A stretch of DNA of 64,000 nucleotides, from the NCBI RefSeq assembly GCF_010820555.1, contig NZ_JAAIKD010000003.1, positions 1-64,000 on the forward strand, read 5' to 3'. The notes beneath the pieces are model-generated. The model had not been told where the DNA came from and ran no database searches. It saw only the letters and a list, made by a program, of their open reading frames with translations. Of this stretch, positions 42,305-52,115 are shown one piece after another (position 1 is the stretch's first letter; each line of letters starts with the position of its first letter). A program made the position numbers and the translations under genes. Origin of the DNA: Psychroflexus aurantiacus. Its GTDB lineage: Bacteria > Bacteroidota > Bacteroidia > Flavobacteriales > Flavobacteriaceae.

Positions 42305-43762
42305 TCAAACCTCAAGGCTTAAAAAGGAATCATTCTTCGAAGGCAGCTCTGTGCTGCCCATCAGGAATTTGTCCACTTCCCGCGCGGCTTCTCTGCCTTC
42401 TGAAATAGCCCATACGACCAGCGACTGTCCTCTGCGGGCATCTCCTGCTGCAAATATCGACTTGACACTGGTAGAATAATCTGTGGAATCTATGATTCCA
42501 GACTGGGTTTGAGAAACCCCTAGATGCTCTAAAAGTGAACTTTCCGGCTGAGTAAAACCTATGGCCAGCAAGGCAAGCTCACAGGGAATTAAGCGTTCTG
42601 TGCCTTCTATTTCTTTCATCTGTTGTCTTCCACCTTCACTGACCCACTCCAGATCTACCAACTTGATGTGGGTAAGCTCATCTTTATCATTTCCAATAAA
42701 AGCTTTTGTAAGAGTGCTCCATTTTCGCTCGCCGCCTTCTTCATGAGACGAAGAGGTTCTCAGGGTCATGGGCCACATCGGCCAGGGATCATTTTCACCT
42801 CGTTTGCTCTGTGGTTTGGGCATCAGCTCGAGTTGCAACACCGAAGCTGCGCCTTGCCTGTGAGAAGTTCCAATACAATCAGATCCAGTATCTCCTCCAC
42901 CGATTACAACCACGTTCTTCCCCTCTGCTGAAATCTTATCCTCAAATTTTATACCTGCCAGTTCTTTGTTCTGAAGGCTCAGGAAATCCATCGCGTAATG
43001 AATGCCTTTTAAGGCTCGACCGGGAATCGGGAGGTTTCTGGGAACCGTAGAACCCGTGCAAACCACTATAGAATCGAAGTCATCCTTGAGCATATCTGGA
43101 TTGATGCTTTTTCCAACTTCGGCGTTCACCTTAAACCGAACACCTTCCTCATCCATGATCTGTATTCTGCGATCGACCACCCATTTTTCAAGCTTAAAAT
43201 CAGGAATGCCATACCTCAGCAAACCGCCAATAGCCGGATCTCTTTCATAAACCGTGACCCAGTGTCCGGCCTGGTTGAGCTGATCGGCTGCTGCCAGACC
43301 CGCCGGACCCGATCCGATCACAGCTACTTTTTTTCCTGTCCGCTGTTTTGGAGGGGTTGCTTTGATATAGCCGAGTTCATGCGCTTTTTCTGCAATTGAT
43401 TTTTCTATATGTTCAATCGCCACAGGAGGCTTATTGATGCCTAAAACGCAACTGGCTTCGCAGGGTGCCGGACAAATTCGTCCTGTAAATTCGGGAAAGT
43501 TGTTGGTAGAATATAAAATCGAAGCTGCATCCTTCCAGTTTTCGTCATGAACGGCTTCATTGAATTCCGGAATGATGTTACCCAGCGGACAGCCCGAATG
43601 GCAAAACGGCACCCCGCAATCCATGCATCTGGCTGCTTGAGTTTTGGTCTTTTCTTCTGGAAAGGGCTCAAATATTTCTTTAAAATCGCCTATCCTTACT
43701 TCAGGGGGTCTGCTGTTTGGCAATTCCCTGTCATGTTTCAAAAATCCATCGTACTTTCCCAT
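42305..43762 (-). CDS. gltD: glutamate synthase (NADPH) small subunit
   Basis: A 485-residue beta subunit that passes electrons from NAD(P)H through FAD and 4Fe-4S clusters to GltB. The N-terminal Cys motif is [19 protein letters not shown], with a second set in [15 protein letters not shown]. The FAD site is [17 protein letters not shown], the NADPH site is [22 protein letters not shown], and a final FAD motif, [19 protein letters not shown], is present. The length is typical. Its ATG overlaps the gltB stop by 1 nt (TAATG), so the subunits are translationally coupled. Confidence 0.96.
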   Translation of the reverse strand: MGKYDGFLKHDRELPNSRPPEVRIGDFKEIFEPFPEEKTKTQAARCMDCGVPFCHSGCPLGNIIPEFNEAVHDENWKDAASILYSTNNFPEFTGRICPAPCEASCVLGINKPPVAIEHIEKSIAEKAHELGYIKATPPKQRTGKKVAVIGSGPAGLAAADQLNQAGHWVTVYERDPAIGGLLRYGIPDFKLEKWVVDRRIQIMDEEGVRFKVNAEVGKSINPDMLKDDFDSIVVCTGSTVPRNLPIPGRALKGIHYAMDFLSLQNKELAGIKFEDKISAEGKNVVVIGGGDTGSDCIGTSHRQGAASVLQLELMPKPQSKRGENDPWPMWPMTLRTSSSHEEGGERKWSTLTKAFIGNDKDELTHIKLVDLEWVSEGGRQQMKEIEGTERLIPCELALLAIGFTQPESSLLEHLGVSQTQSGIIDSTDYSTSVKSIFAAGDARRGQSLVVWAISEGREAAREVDKFLMGSTELPSKNDSFLSLEV

Positions 43763-46700
43763 TAGGCTACTATTTTTTGTTCTTGTTTTTCTTGTTCTTC
43801 CAAAACACGCTTGTATTCGTGTGGAATGATTTTGACGAATTGCGTTTTCATGGCTTCAAAATCATCCAGAATTTCTTTAGCTTTTTGACTCCCTGTCAGT
43901 TGAAAATGGGTTTCAATTAAGCTTTTAAGCTCGTCATAGTTTTCTTTCGAAGGCGTTTCCAAACCTACCATAGCCGTATTACAGTTGTTCTTAAAGCTGG
44001 CTTTCTCATCGAGTACATAAGCAATTCCCCCGCTCATTCCGGCAGCGAAATTTTTACCGGTTTCTCCCAAAATCACAACTTTACCACCTGTCATGTACTC
44101 ACAGGCGTGATCTCCTACGCCTTCTACAACGGCTTTCACCCCAGAATTCCTGACGCCAAAACGCTCACCAGCCATACCGTTGATGTAAGCGGTTCCTGAG
44201 GTTGCTCCGTAAAAAGCGACATTACCTATGATGATATTTTCTTCAGATTTGAATCCGGAGGATTTAGGAGGATAGACGATCAATTTTCCTCCGGATAAAC
44301 CTTTCCCAAAATAATCGTTGGATTCTCCTTCGACTTCAAAAGTGACTCCTTTGGCTAGAAAAGAGCCAAAGCTCTGTCCTGCCGAACCTTCAAATTTATA
44401 ATGTAATGTATCCTCTTTCAATCCTTCAGCCTTGAATTTCTTGCTGATCTCATTGGACAAAACAGCGCCTGTGGCCCGATCTATGTTTCTGATGGGATAG
44501 GATTTTTTGACCTGAGTCCCCTGTTCAAAAGCAGGCCTGGCATCTTCCAGAAGCTGCCAGTCCAGGACGTTATCGATCTCATGGTCCTGTTCTATCTGTT
44601 TAAAAACACCCACCTGTTCTGCGATGTTCTCCTGATATAAAATCGGGCTTAAGTCCAGGTCTTTCAATTTCCAAAAAGGGACGTCCTTGCTTATTTTCAT
44701 CACTTCCGAATGACCAACCATAGCATTGATGGTTCTAAACCCCAGTTGGGACATGATTTCCCGCAGATCTTCCGCCAAAAACCTAAAGTAATTGACCACA
44801 TGATCTGGATTACCCGTAAACAGCTTTCTCAGTTCCGGGTTTTGTGTGGCCACACCCACGGGACAGGTATTGGTATGGCACTTTCTCATCATGATACAGC
44901 CTTCCACAATCAGTGCGGCTGTGGAAATCCCCCATTCTTCGGCGCCAAGTAAAGTGGCTATGGCTATATCCCTACCCGTTCTCAACTGACCATCTGCCTG
45001 AACCGTGATTCTGCTTCTTAAATTGTTTTTTACCAGCGTCTGATGCGCTTCAGAAAGTCCCAGCTCCCAGGGTAATCCGGCATGCCGAATGGAACTTAGG
45101 GGTGAAGCTCCCGTCCCCCCGTCGGCTCCGGAAATTAAAACGACATCGGCATTGGCTTTAGAGACCCCGGCAGCCACAGTACCTACTCCAGCCTGGGAGA
45201 CCAGTTTCACATTGATTCTAGCTGTTCTATTGGCATTTTTTAAATCGAAAATAAGTTGAGCCAAATCTTCGATGGAATAAATATCGTGGTGTGGTGGTGG
45301 TGAAATCAATCCTACGCCTGGTGTAGAATGCCTCACTCTTCCAATCCACTCATCTACTTTATGGCCCGGTAACTGCCCTCCTTCTCCAGGCTTGGCTCCC
45401 TGAGCCATTTTAATTTGTAACTCTTCGGCATTGGTGAGGTAATAACTGGTCACTCCAAATCGTCCTGAAGCCACCTGCTTAATCGCAGAACGCTCCCAGT
45501 TTCCATTGGGTTTTACTTCGAATCTGGCTTCGTCTTCACCGCCTTCTCCACTATTGCTTTTGGCACCAATCCTGTTCATCGCTATCGCTAAAGTAGAATG
45601 AGCTTCATGGGAAATGGAACCAAAAGACATAGCCCCCGTTGCAAAGCGTTTCATTATCTCTTCTGCGGGTTCCACTTCGGAAAGCGGTATGGGCGTTCGT
45701 TTTTTAAATTCCAGTAAACCCCTTAGGGTCAGGGTGTCTTTGAGCTGATCGTTGACTGTTTTGGCGAATTTTTTATACAGTGAGAAATTATCCGTTTGCG
45801 TGGAACGCTGAAGCAGGTGGATGCTTTCCGGATTAAACAGATGCTTTTCGCCTTTTCGCTTCCACTGGTAAACTCCACCGACTTCCAGGCTTTTTTTAAC
45901 CTCTTCATTTTGAGGATAGGCTTTCTGATGTCTTACCAAAACTTCCTGTGCCAGTCCATCAAAGTCGATACCTTCTATTCTTGAAATTGTGCCTTTAAAA
46001 CATTTTTCGATCACCGTGGTATGTAAGCCCAGCGCTTCAAAAATCTGAGCCCCTTGGTAAGACTGCACCGTACTGATTCCCATTTTTGAAAGAATTTTCA
46101 GCAAACCGTAACCAATAGCCTTCTGATAGTTGACCTGGGCTTCCTCTATACTGAGGTCTGCATCGAGTTTTCCTTCAGTTTGAAGATGTTCAATGGATTG
46201 CAGCGCTAAATAGGGATGAACAGCGCTCGCACCATAACCGATAAGCGTGGCGTAATGATGGGTTTCTCTCACGTCTCCAGCCTGAACCACTATGCCGGAT
46301 TTGGTTCTTAAATTCAATTTGACCAGGTGGTGATGAACGGCTCCTGTAGAAAGCAGTGAAGGTATAGGCGCCTGAGTTTTGTTAATAGGTTTATCGGTAA
46401 GAATAAGAACTTTTTTACCCGATTTCACAGCGTCTTCTGCAGCTTTGCAGGCCGCATCAATCCCGTTTTCCAGACTCCCAGGTTTCCCATCGGCTTCAAA
46501 GACACAATCGATAAAGGCATAGTCGAAACCTTTATCCTTTAAGTTTTTGAACTTTTCAATGTCAGCGTCCAGCAATACGGGCTGGGAAATATGAATCTGT
46601 TTGGTATGCAATTCAGTTTCATCAAGAATATTCAGACTTTCTCCTACTCTTGTGAACAAGGACATGACCATTCGCTCTCGAATAGGATCTATGGGCGGAT

Positions 46701-48273
46701 TACTCACCTGAGCAAACAACTGCTTGAAGTAATTGCCCACATGCTGGCTTTGCTTGCTTAAAATAGCCAGAGGGGTATCTGCTCCCATGGAGCCAATCGG
46801 CTCGGTCGCCCTAACGGCCATATCGGCCAGAATGACCTTCAATTCTTCTGAGGTATAGCCGAAGGCATTTTGGAGATGAAGAAGCTGCTCACTGGTGAGA
46901 TGCTCTTTTTCAAATTCGGGTACAGGCTGCAGCCTGAGTTTGATACGCTGATTTACAATCCACTGCTGATAAGGCTTATCCTTAACTATGCGGTTTTTGA
47001 TTTCATCATCATAAAGCACTTTGTTTTGATTCAAATCCGCCAGAATCATGCGTCCTGGCTGAAGTCTTCCTTTTTTTATAATTTCTGAAGACTTTACCGG
47101 AAGTGCTCCGGCTTCAGAAGAGATAATGAGACGATTGGTAGACGTAATGCAATATCTTGAAGGTCTTAATCCGTTTCTGTCCAAAGTTGCGCCCACACGT
47201 TTGCCATCCGTAAAAATAAGGGCTGCCGGACCATCCCAGGGTTCCATTATGGAAGCATGGTATTTGTAAAATGCCTTTCGCTCAGGATCGATGGATTTAT
47301 TGTCCTGCCAGGCTTCCGGAACAAGCATCATCATGACATGTTCCAAAGGGCGGCCGTCCATAACCAGCATTTCTACCAAGCTATCCAGGTTGGCAGAATC
47401 TGAATGTTCCGGGTTGGTTACGGGTAATAAGCGCTGAAGATCCTCCTCTGAAAAGACTTTCGATTTGAAGTTGGCTTCCTTAGACTTCATTTTAGTCACA
47501 TTTCCTCGAATGGTATTGATTTCCCCGTTATGGGATATAAAATGAAAAGGCTGAGCCAGTTTCCAGTTGGGAAAGGTATTGGTAGAGAATCGGGAATGTA
47601 TGATCGCAAAAGCTGATTTGAAATTTGGATTTCTTAAGTCCTCATAATAATCCCTAAGCTGACTGGTTCTGAGCTGTCCTTTATAAATGATCGTCTTTGC
47701 AGACATACTACAGACATAAAAAGCCTTGTTATTTCCCTGGACATGACGGCCTATATAATGCGTCGTATAATTTCTAAACACGAAGAGTTTTCGTTCCAGG
47801 TCTTCCTCAGACATGTTGTGTTTGGACTGAATAAGAATCTGCTGAATTGAGGGCTCTACTGGTTTTGCTCCCATGCCAGGTACTTTGGAATCCACAGGAA
47901 CTAATCGATAACCCAAAATTTTAAGATCCAGCTCCTCGGCATGCTTCTCTAAAATTTCCCTGCATTGAACGGCAACACTTTGTACTTTAGGAAAGAAGAG
48001 CATTCCTATACCGACGGGTTTATCAGGATGGATATCGACCTTAATTTCTTTGGCAATTTCTTCGATAAAATCCTTATCGATTTGTATAAGAATACCTGCA
48101 CCATCCCCTGTTTCTGGATCGGAGCCTGTGCCTCCGCGATGCTCCATATTCTCCAGCATGGTTAAGGCATCATCAATCACCTGATGTTCTTTTCTGCCGT
48201 CGATATTAATGACGCTTCCTATGCCACAGGCATCGTGTTCAAAACTCTCATCGTACATGGATTCTCTCTTCAT
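43762..48273 (-). CDS. gltB: glutamate synthase large subunit
   Basis: A 1503-residue alpha subunit making two glutamates from glutamine and 2-oxoglutarate. The N-terminal nucleophile Cys16 is in HDACGIGSV and is exposed after removal of a short propeptide. The amidotransferase domain covers about 16-430, with the central domain to about 780. The FMN/synthase domain follows (MSFGSISHEAHSTLAIAMNR, GEGGEDEAR, SGADGGTGASPLSS), with 3Fe-4S cysteines in CIMMRKCHTNTCPVG. The C-terminal GXGXG beta-helix is GGKLIVYPP, GNVAFYGATSG and GMSGGIAYV. It is complete. It leads the gltBD operon. Its 167-bp upstream region shows no promoter element I trust. Confidence 0.97.
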   Translation of the reverse strand: MKRESMYDESFEHDACGIGSVINIDGRKEHQVIDDALTMLENMEHRGGTGSDPETGDGAGILIQIDKDFIEEIAKEIKVDIHPDKPVGIGMLFFPKVQSVAVQCREILEKHAEELDLKILGYRLVPVDSKVPGMGAKPVEPSIQQILIQSKHNMSEEDLERKLFVFRNYTTHYIGRHVQGNNKAFYVCSMSAKTIIYKGQLRTSQLRDYYEDLRNPNFKSAFAIIHSRFSTNTFPNWKLAQPFHFISHNGEINTIRGNVTKMKSKEANFKSKVFSEEDLQRLLPVTNPEHSDSANLDSLVEMLVMDGRPLEHVMMMLVPEAWQDNKSIDPERKAFYKYHASIMEPWDGPAALIFTDGKRVGATLDRNGLRPSRYCITSTNRLIISSEAGALPVKSSEIIKKGRLQPGRMILADLNQNKVLYDDEIKNRIVKDKPYQQWIVNQRIKLRLQPVPEFEKEHLTSEQLLHLQNAFGYTSEELKVILADMAVRATEPIGSMGADTPLAILSKQSQHVGNYFKQLFAQVSNPPIDPIRERMVMSLFTRVGESLNILDETELHTKQIHISQPVLLDADIEKFKNLKDKGFDYAFIDCVFEADGKPGSLENGIDAACKAAEDAVKSGKKVLILTDKPINKTQAPIPSLLSTGAVHHHLVKLNLRTKSGIVVQAGDVRETHHYATLIGYGASAVHPYLALQSIEHLQTEGKLDADLSIEEAQVNYQKAIGYGLLKILSKMGISTVQSYQGAQIFEALGLHTTVIEKCFKGTISRIEGIDFDGLAQEVLVRHQKAYPQNEEVKKSLEVGGVYQWKRKGEKHLFNPESIHLLQRSTQTDNFSLYKKFAKTVNDQLKDTLTLRGLLEFKKRTPIPLSEVEPAEEIMKRFATGAMSFGSISHEAHSTLAIAMNRIGAKSNSGEGGEDEARFEVKPNGNWERSAIKQVASGRFGVTSYYLTNAEELQIKMAQGAKPGEGGQLPGHKVDEWIGRVRHSTPGVGLISPPPHHDIYSIEDLAQLIFDLKNANRTARINVKLVSQAGVGTVAAGVSKANADVVLISGADGGTGASPLSSIRHAGLPWELGLSEAHQTLVKNNLRSRITVQADGQLRTGRDIAIATLLGAEEWGISTAALIVEGCIMMRKCHTNTCPVGVATQNPELRKLFTGNPDHVVNYFRFLAEDLREIMSQLGFRTINAMVGHSEVMKISKDVPFWKLKDLDLSPILYQENIAEQVGVFKQIEQDHEIDNVLDWQLLEDARPAFEQGTQVKKSYPIRNIDRATGAVLSNEISKKFKAEGLKEDTLHYKFEGSAGQSFGSFLAKGVTFEVEGESNDYFGKGLSGGKLIVYPPKSSGFKSEENIIIGNVAFYGATSGTAYINGMAGERFGVRNSGVKAVVEGVGDHACEYMTGGKVVILGETGKNFAAGMSGGIAYVLDEKASFKNNCNTAMVGLETPSKENYDELKSLIETHFQLTGSQKAKEILDDFEAMKTQFVKIIPHEYKRVLEEQEKQEQKIVA

Positions 48274-48440
48274 AACAAACTATTATTCTAAGGATTATTT
48301 CCTAAAACTAGTTAATTACCGATAAAATCATTAGCAAGTGAGATATTATTTGGTATTTATTATGTTAAAATTGAGTTTTTACTAAACTAAATCGTTTTCG
48401 TAGTGCCTTAAGAAGGAGAGTAAAATGAGACCTCAGCGTT

Positions 48441-49142
48441 TTAATGGCATTCCATGGAAGAAGTCACTTCGGTTTGAGCAGATTGCGGTGAAACATACGG
48501 AATTCCCAACCCCAAACCCCTGAGGATAAATAAAACACCGATTATAGCGATAGCAATAGGAATAAGTTTTCTGGGATTAAACTTCAGGACAGAATTAAGC
48601 CATGCTTTGGCATAAATGACAATACTCATGAGCGGAACAGTTCCCAGACCGAAAAAAACCATGTATAAAGAACTTTCCAGCAAACCTGGAATGGCTATGG
48701 ATCCAAAGACAGCCATGTAGACAAGACCACAGGGCAGCAGACCATTCAGTAAGCCCAGATAAAAGAAGGTGTCGAGCTCTTTCTTTTTCAACGAAGAGCC
48801 TAGTTCGGACTTTAGTTTTCCTACCCATTTGAATACGGGTTTGCTCAAGTTGAGCTTTCCCAAAACAGATTCAGAAAAAAGAAGGGAAGAAAGCATGATA
48901 ACCCCAATAATGATGGAGAGTTGCTGCTGGAAACCAAACAGGGCAAAGCTTTCACCAATGAGTCCAAACACCAGGCCTATAAGAGCGTAGGTACTGATTC
49001 TGCCCACATGGTATAAAGAAATCTGAACGGCTTTTCGCCAGGGATTTTGAAGATCTACGGGTAGCATGAGCGCGATAGGTCCGCACATACCTACGCAGTG
49101 AAAACTGCCCAAAAGTCCCAAAATAAAAGCCGTCCACAACAT
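48441..49142 (-). CDS. sulfite exporter TauE/SafE family protein of the cbb3 operon
   Basis: A 233-residue inner-membrane protein with about six helices. The hallmark GLLGSFHCVGMCGPIAL opens the protein, and a matching second-half motif, LGLLNGLLPCGLVYMAV, is present; the paired Cys suggest metal or redox handling. This family member regularly ends cbb3 oxidase operons in Bacteroidota and may help with copper or haem supply for oxidase assembly (inference). It starts directly after the ccoH stop without a gap. A poorly conserved tail follows residue 215. Confidence 0.85.
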   Translation of the reverse strand: MLWTAFILGLLGSFHCVGMCGPIALMLPVDLQNPWRKAVQISLYHVGRISTYALIGLVFGLIGESFALFGFQQQLSIIIGVIMLSSLLFSESVLGKLNLSKPVFKWVGKLKSELGSSLKKKELDTFFYLGLLNGLLPCGLVYMAVFGSIAIPGLLESSLYMVFFGLGTVPLMSIVIYAKAWLNSVLKFNPRKLIPIAIAIIGVLFILRGLGLGIPYVSPQSAQTEVTSSMECH

Positions 49143-49589
49143 TTAGATGCTTATTTTTTTCTGAATTAAATAGGCTTGATTCTGATGCGTAAATTTGAGG
49201 TTGACTTTCCATATTCCGGCTTCCATCAAGGACCGTGGCAATACATACTCGCCATCTTCTAAATGAAGTTGAACCGTAAAATCCAAAGCCTTGTCTGAAG
49301 GTCTGTACAAGTACACTTCCCCTTGAATTTCAGAAAAGTCAAATGCTGAAGGAAAAATGATCTGTACGCCTTCAGAAACCACTTCAACAGTCACCTGATG
49401 TTCTAAATCTGCAGCATTTTGAGCAGAGTTCAGGTCTTCCTGAAAGGTCAGCTCTTTTTGATAGTAGGACTCTACGACAAGGTCGTGTTCCAATTCAGCA
49501 CTGGACATCATCTGCACCACCATAACCATGATGAATCCGATGAAAAGTACAAATGCAATAACGATAGATGTTCCCCAGTTTAATTTCAT
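49143..49589 (-). CDS. ccoH: CcoH/FixH-like oxidase assembly protein
   Basis: A 148-residue protein with one N-terminal membrane helix (about 8-28) and a periplasmic beta domain. FixH-family motifs are visible: VVESYYQKELTFQEDLNSA just after the helix, LYRPSDKALDFTV in the middle, and GIWKVNLKF near the end. CcoH binds and stabilises the cbb3 oxidase during assembly. It is 7 nt behind ccoG and abuts the SafE-like gene. Confidence 0.88.
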   Translation of the reverse strand: MKLNWGTSIVIAFVLFIGFIMVMVVQMMSSAELEHDLVVESYYQKELTFQEDLNSAQNAADLEHQVTVEVVSEGVQIIFPSAFDFSEIQGEVYLYRPSDKALDFTVQLHLEDGEYVLPRSLMEAGIWKVNLKFTHQNQAYLIQKKISI

Positions 49590-49596
49590 ATTATTT

Positions 49597-51012
49597 TTAT
49601 TTAAAGGTTTGTGGTCCCATGAAGTTAGTTGTAGTCCGGTCTATGATTCGGTCTTTGCTGTACACTTCAATTTCAATTTCATTATTGGAATCTGTTAGTT
49701 GTGAAGGATCCACTTCTATAAAAAACGTTCCCTTTGCCATTCCGCTTTCACCTATGCTGAAAAAGTCTTTTTTAACCATTTTGATGTCTCCGGTCATGGA
49801 AGCCAATTTGAAATGAACGCTATCCATGACGGTATTGGTTTTATTCAAAAGCTTGTAAGTATATACATTGGAAATATGACCACTGTCTTTGAGTTCATAC
49901 AGCTGACCGGGAAGTCTGAGTACTTTGGCTTCCACATCGCTTCTGATCAGTAACAGGCCTATGAGAAAGCCTGTAAGAATAAGCAGGACTGCTGTGTAGC
50001 CTTTGAGTCGGGGAGTAAATTGAAATTTGGTTTTCTTTTCAATATTCTCCTCACTGGCATAACGAATTAAGCCCTTTGGTAAATTCACATTTTCCATAAT
50101 AGAGTCGCAGGCATCCATACAGGCCGTGCAGTTCACGCATTCCAGCTGCGTTCCATTTCTAATATCAATCCCTGTGGGACAGACTTGAACGCATTGAGAA
50201 CAATCGATACAGTCCCCCACTCCCGCAGCGGCTCTGTCCTGATTTTTTCTAAACCTCTGTCGTCCTTCCTCACGTTCTCCGCGTTTGTGGTCGTAGGCCA
50301 CAACAATAGACTTTTCATCCAGTAAGACACCTTGAAGGCGTCCATAAGGACAGGCTATGATACAGACCTGCTCTCTGAACCAGGCGAATACGAAATAGAA
50401 AACCGCTGTAAAAATGAGCAAGGGGATAAATGTACCTAAATGACTTGCCGGACCATTTGTGATGTATTTTATCAGTTCGTCACTACCGATAAGATAGGCC
50501 AAAAACACATTGGCAATAAGAAAGGAGATGATGGCAAAAATCGTCCACTTCGTTCCTTTTTTAAGAATCTTGTCTTTGTTCCAGGGGGCTTTATCCAATC
50601 GGATTTGCTTTCCGCGATCGCCCTCAATGGCATATTCGATTCGTCTAAATACCATTTCCATAAAAATGGTTTGCGGACAAATCCAGCCACAGAAAATTCG
50701 TCCAAAAGCAACGGTAAAAAGAGCGATAAAAATCACGCCGATAAGCAATGCAATGACAAACAAATAGAAATCCTGAGGCCAGAACGGAAAGCCAAAGATG
50801 TTGAATTTTCGTTCTAAGATATTAAAGAGCAAAAACTGATGACCATTGATTTTTATAAAAGGGGCGGCAAACAGGAAAAGCAACAGGAAATAACTGACGT
50901 ATTTTCTGTAGTTGTAGAAGACACCATGAGGTTTCTTAGGATATACCCAGGAACGTTTCCCTTCCTGGTCCAAAGTACCAATGCTATCTCTAAATTTTTC
51001 CTGATTATCCAC
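49597..51012 (-). CDS. ccoG: CcoG/RdxA/FixG cytochrome oxidase accessory protein
   Basis: A 471-residue membrane iron-sulfur protein. It has about five membrane helices, with FCGWICPQTIFMEMVFR (CxxxCP) in the first half. A dicluster ferredoxin-type domain has CIDCSQCVQVCPTG and CVNCTACMDACDS (about 255-300). A C-terminal immunoglobulin-like domain (about 360-470) is present. CcoG is a cupric reductase supplying Cu(I) for cbb3 assembly in characterised bacteria. It lies between ccoP (19 nt upstream) and ccoH (7 nt downstream). Confidence 0.95.
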   Translation of the reverse strand: MDNQEKFRDSIGTLDQEGKRSWVYPKKPHGVFYNYRKYVSYFLLLFLFAAPFIKINGHQFLLFNILERKFNIFGFPFWPQDFYLFVIALLIGVIFIALFTVAFGRIFCGWICPQTIFMEMVFRRIEYAIEGDRGKQIRLDKAPWNKDKILKKGTKWTIFAIISFLIANVFLAYLIGSDELIKYITNGPASHLGTFIPLLIFTAVFYFVFAWFREQVCIIACPYGRLQGVLLDEKSIVVAYDHKRGEREEGRQRFRKNQDRAAAGVGDCIDCSQCVQVCPTGIDIRNGTQLECVNCTACMDACDSIMENVNLPKGLIRYASEENIEKKTKFQFTPRLKGYTAVLLILTGFLIGLLLIRSDVEAKVLRLPGQLYELKDSGHISNVYTYKLLNKTNTVMDSVHFKLASMTGDIKMVKKDFFSIGESGMAKGTFFIEVDPSQLTDSNNEIEIEVYSKDRIIDRTTTNFMGPQTFK

Positions 51013-51031
51013 TTCCTATCCGTTTTATAAA

Positions 51032-51922
51032 TTACTCCGTCGTTTCTTCAGCCCAAACTTCCCCTTCAGGTTCCTTTGGCTCAGCCGGCATGGTCCCCTG
51101 AAGTGAGAGCACATAACTCGCGACCTGCTGAAGTTCTGAAGGCTTAAAATCATTTTTCCAGGACACCATCCCTTTTCCAGGCCGTCCCCCTTCCAGAAGA
51201 GTTCGGTATACATTTTTGATACCACCGCCCAAAATCCAGTACTCATCGGTAAGATTTGGCCCGATTCCTCCGCCTGCATCCATTTTATGACAAGCCACAC
51301 AATTATTCATAAAGATCTGTTTGCCAGCCTCTAAGTCTGAGGGATCAGCCATAAGAGAAACCGTTTCCACAGTAACTAAATCTTTGGCGGTTTCTTTGTA
51401 ACGTGCTAGATCAATTTCTGCCTGGGCGACTTCGGCTTTGAACTCTTCAACTTGGGTTTCCCCATCAAAAATGTGATATCTCGCCATATAAATAAATGCA
51501 AAAACAATAGACGCATAAAAGCTATACAGCCACCAGGGTGGAAGTTTGTTGTCCAGCTCACGAATTCCATCGTAATTGTGATCCAGTTCAATTTCATCTT
51601 CCTCTTCTACAGGTTTTGAGCGGGTTAAAAGCTCCGGAAGCTTTTCTAGTTTAGCCTTCAGTTGCTCAAGAGATTTGTTTTCTGAAGCCAGAAATTTTTC
51701 CTGTTTTTCTTCTGAAAGTGATCTGAGCAGCGTAAACCGAAGGGCTGCTACGGAAACTTCTACAGCAACAGCTATTAAAAATACTAACCCGATAAAAATC
51801 AGGGTTTTAGGATATTCCAAAACAGCCCATTGTCCAGGTTCCGTTTCAAAAAGAAGTTCAACGCCTCCCCAGGCTATTGCCGGCAACGCTATAATTCTGA
51901 AAATGGATGCGATATTTCTCAT
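51032..51922 (-). CDS. ccoP: cbb3 oxidase subunit III (CcoP), single-haem type
   Basis: A 296-residue membrane cytochrome c. It has an N-terminal helix pair (about 8-60), a charged linker, the FixP N-terminal motif DNKLPPWWLYSFYASIVFAF (about 127-147), and a coiled linker. It carries one c-type haem domain, NNCVACHKMDAGGG (about 208-221), with a distal Met in KGMVSW. Proteobacterial CcoP has two CxxCH motifs; only one is here, as in other Bacteroidota. The ATG overlaps the end of ccoQ by 4 nt (ATGA). Confidence 0.94.
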   Translation of the reverse strand: MRNIASIFRIIALPAIAWGGVELLFETEPGQWAVLEYPKTLIFIGLVFLIAVAVEVSVAALRFTLLRSLSEEKQEKFLASENKSLEQLKAKLEKLPELLTRSKPVEEEDEIELDHNYDGIRELDNKLPPWWLYSFYASIVFAFIYMARYHIFDGETQVEEFKAEVAQAEIDLARYKETAKDLVTVETVSLMADPSDLEAGKQIFMNNCVACHKMDAGGGIGPNLTDEYWILGGGIKNVYRTLLEGGRPGKGMVSWKNDFKPSELQQVASYVLSLQGTMPAEPKEPEGEVWAEETTE

Positions 51923-52104
51923 AATTCGATGTCGTTTTTAGAATCTAATGGAATTTGGCTCACCTCGTTCACGTAGTCTTTTTTGGCGGTGAATACCCAC
52001 CAAAAAAGCACTACAAAAAAGAGGAAGAAAATAAGCAGGGAAATGATAGGGTAAATTTCTATCCCTTCTATCGTTTCCATATGTCCTTTTATAAATTTCA
52101 GCAT
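51919..52104 (-). CDS. ccoQ: CcoQ/FixQ-like small subunit of cbb3 oxidase
   Basis: A 61-residue single-span protein: helix about 18-41 (ISLLIFFLFFVVLFWWVFT) followed by KKDYVNEVSQIPL, the typical CcoQ continuation. It probably stabilises the interaction of CcoP with the core. It lies 11 nt downstream of ccoNO and overlaps ccoP by 4 nt. Confidence 0.85.
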   Translation of the reverse strand: MLKFIKGHMETIEGIEIYPIISLLIFFLFFVVLFWWVFTAKKDYVNEVSQIPLDSKNDIEL

Positions 52105-52115
52105 AATTCAAAAGT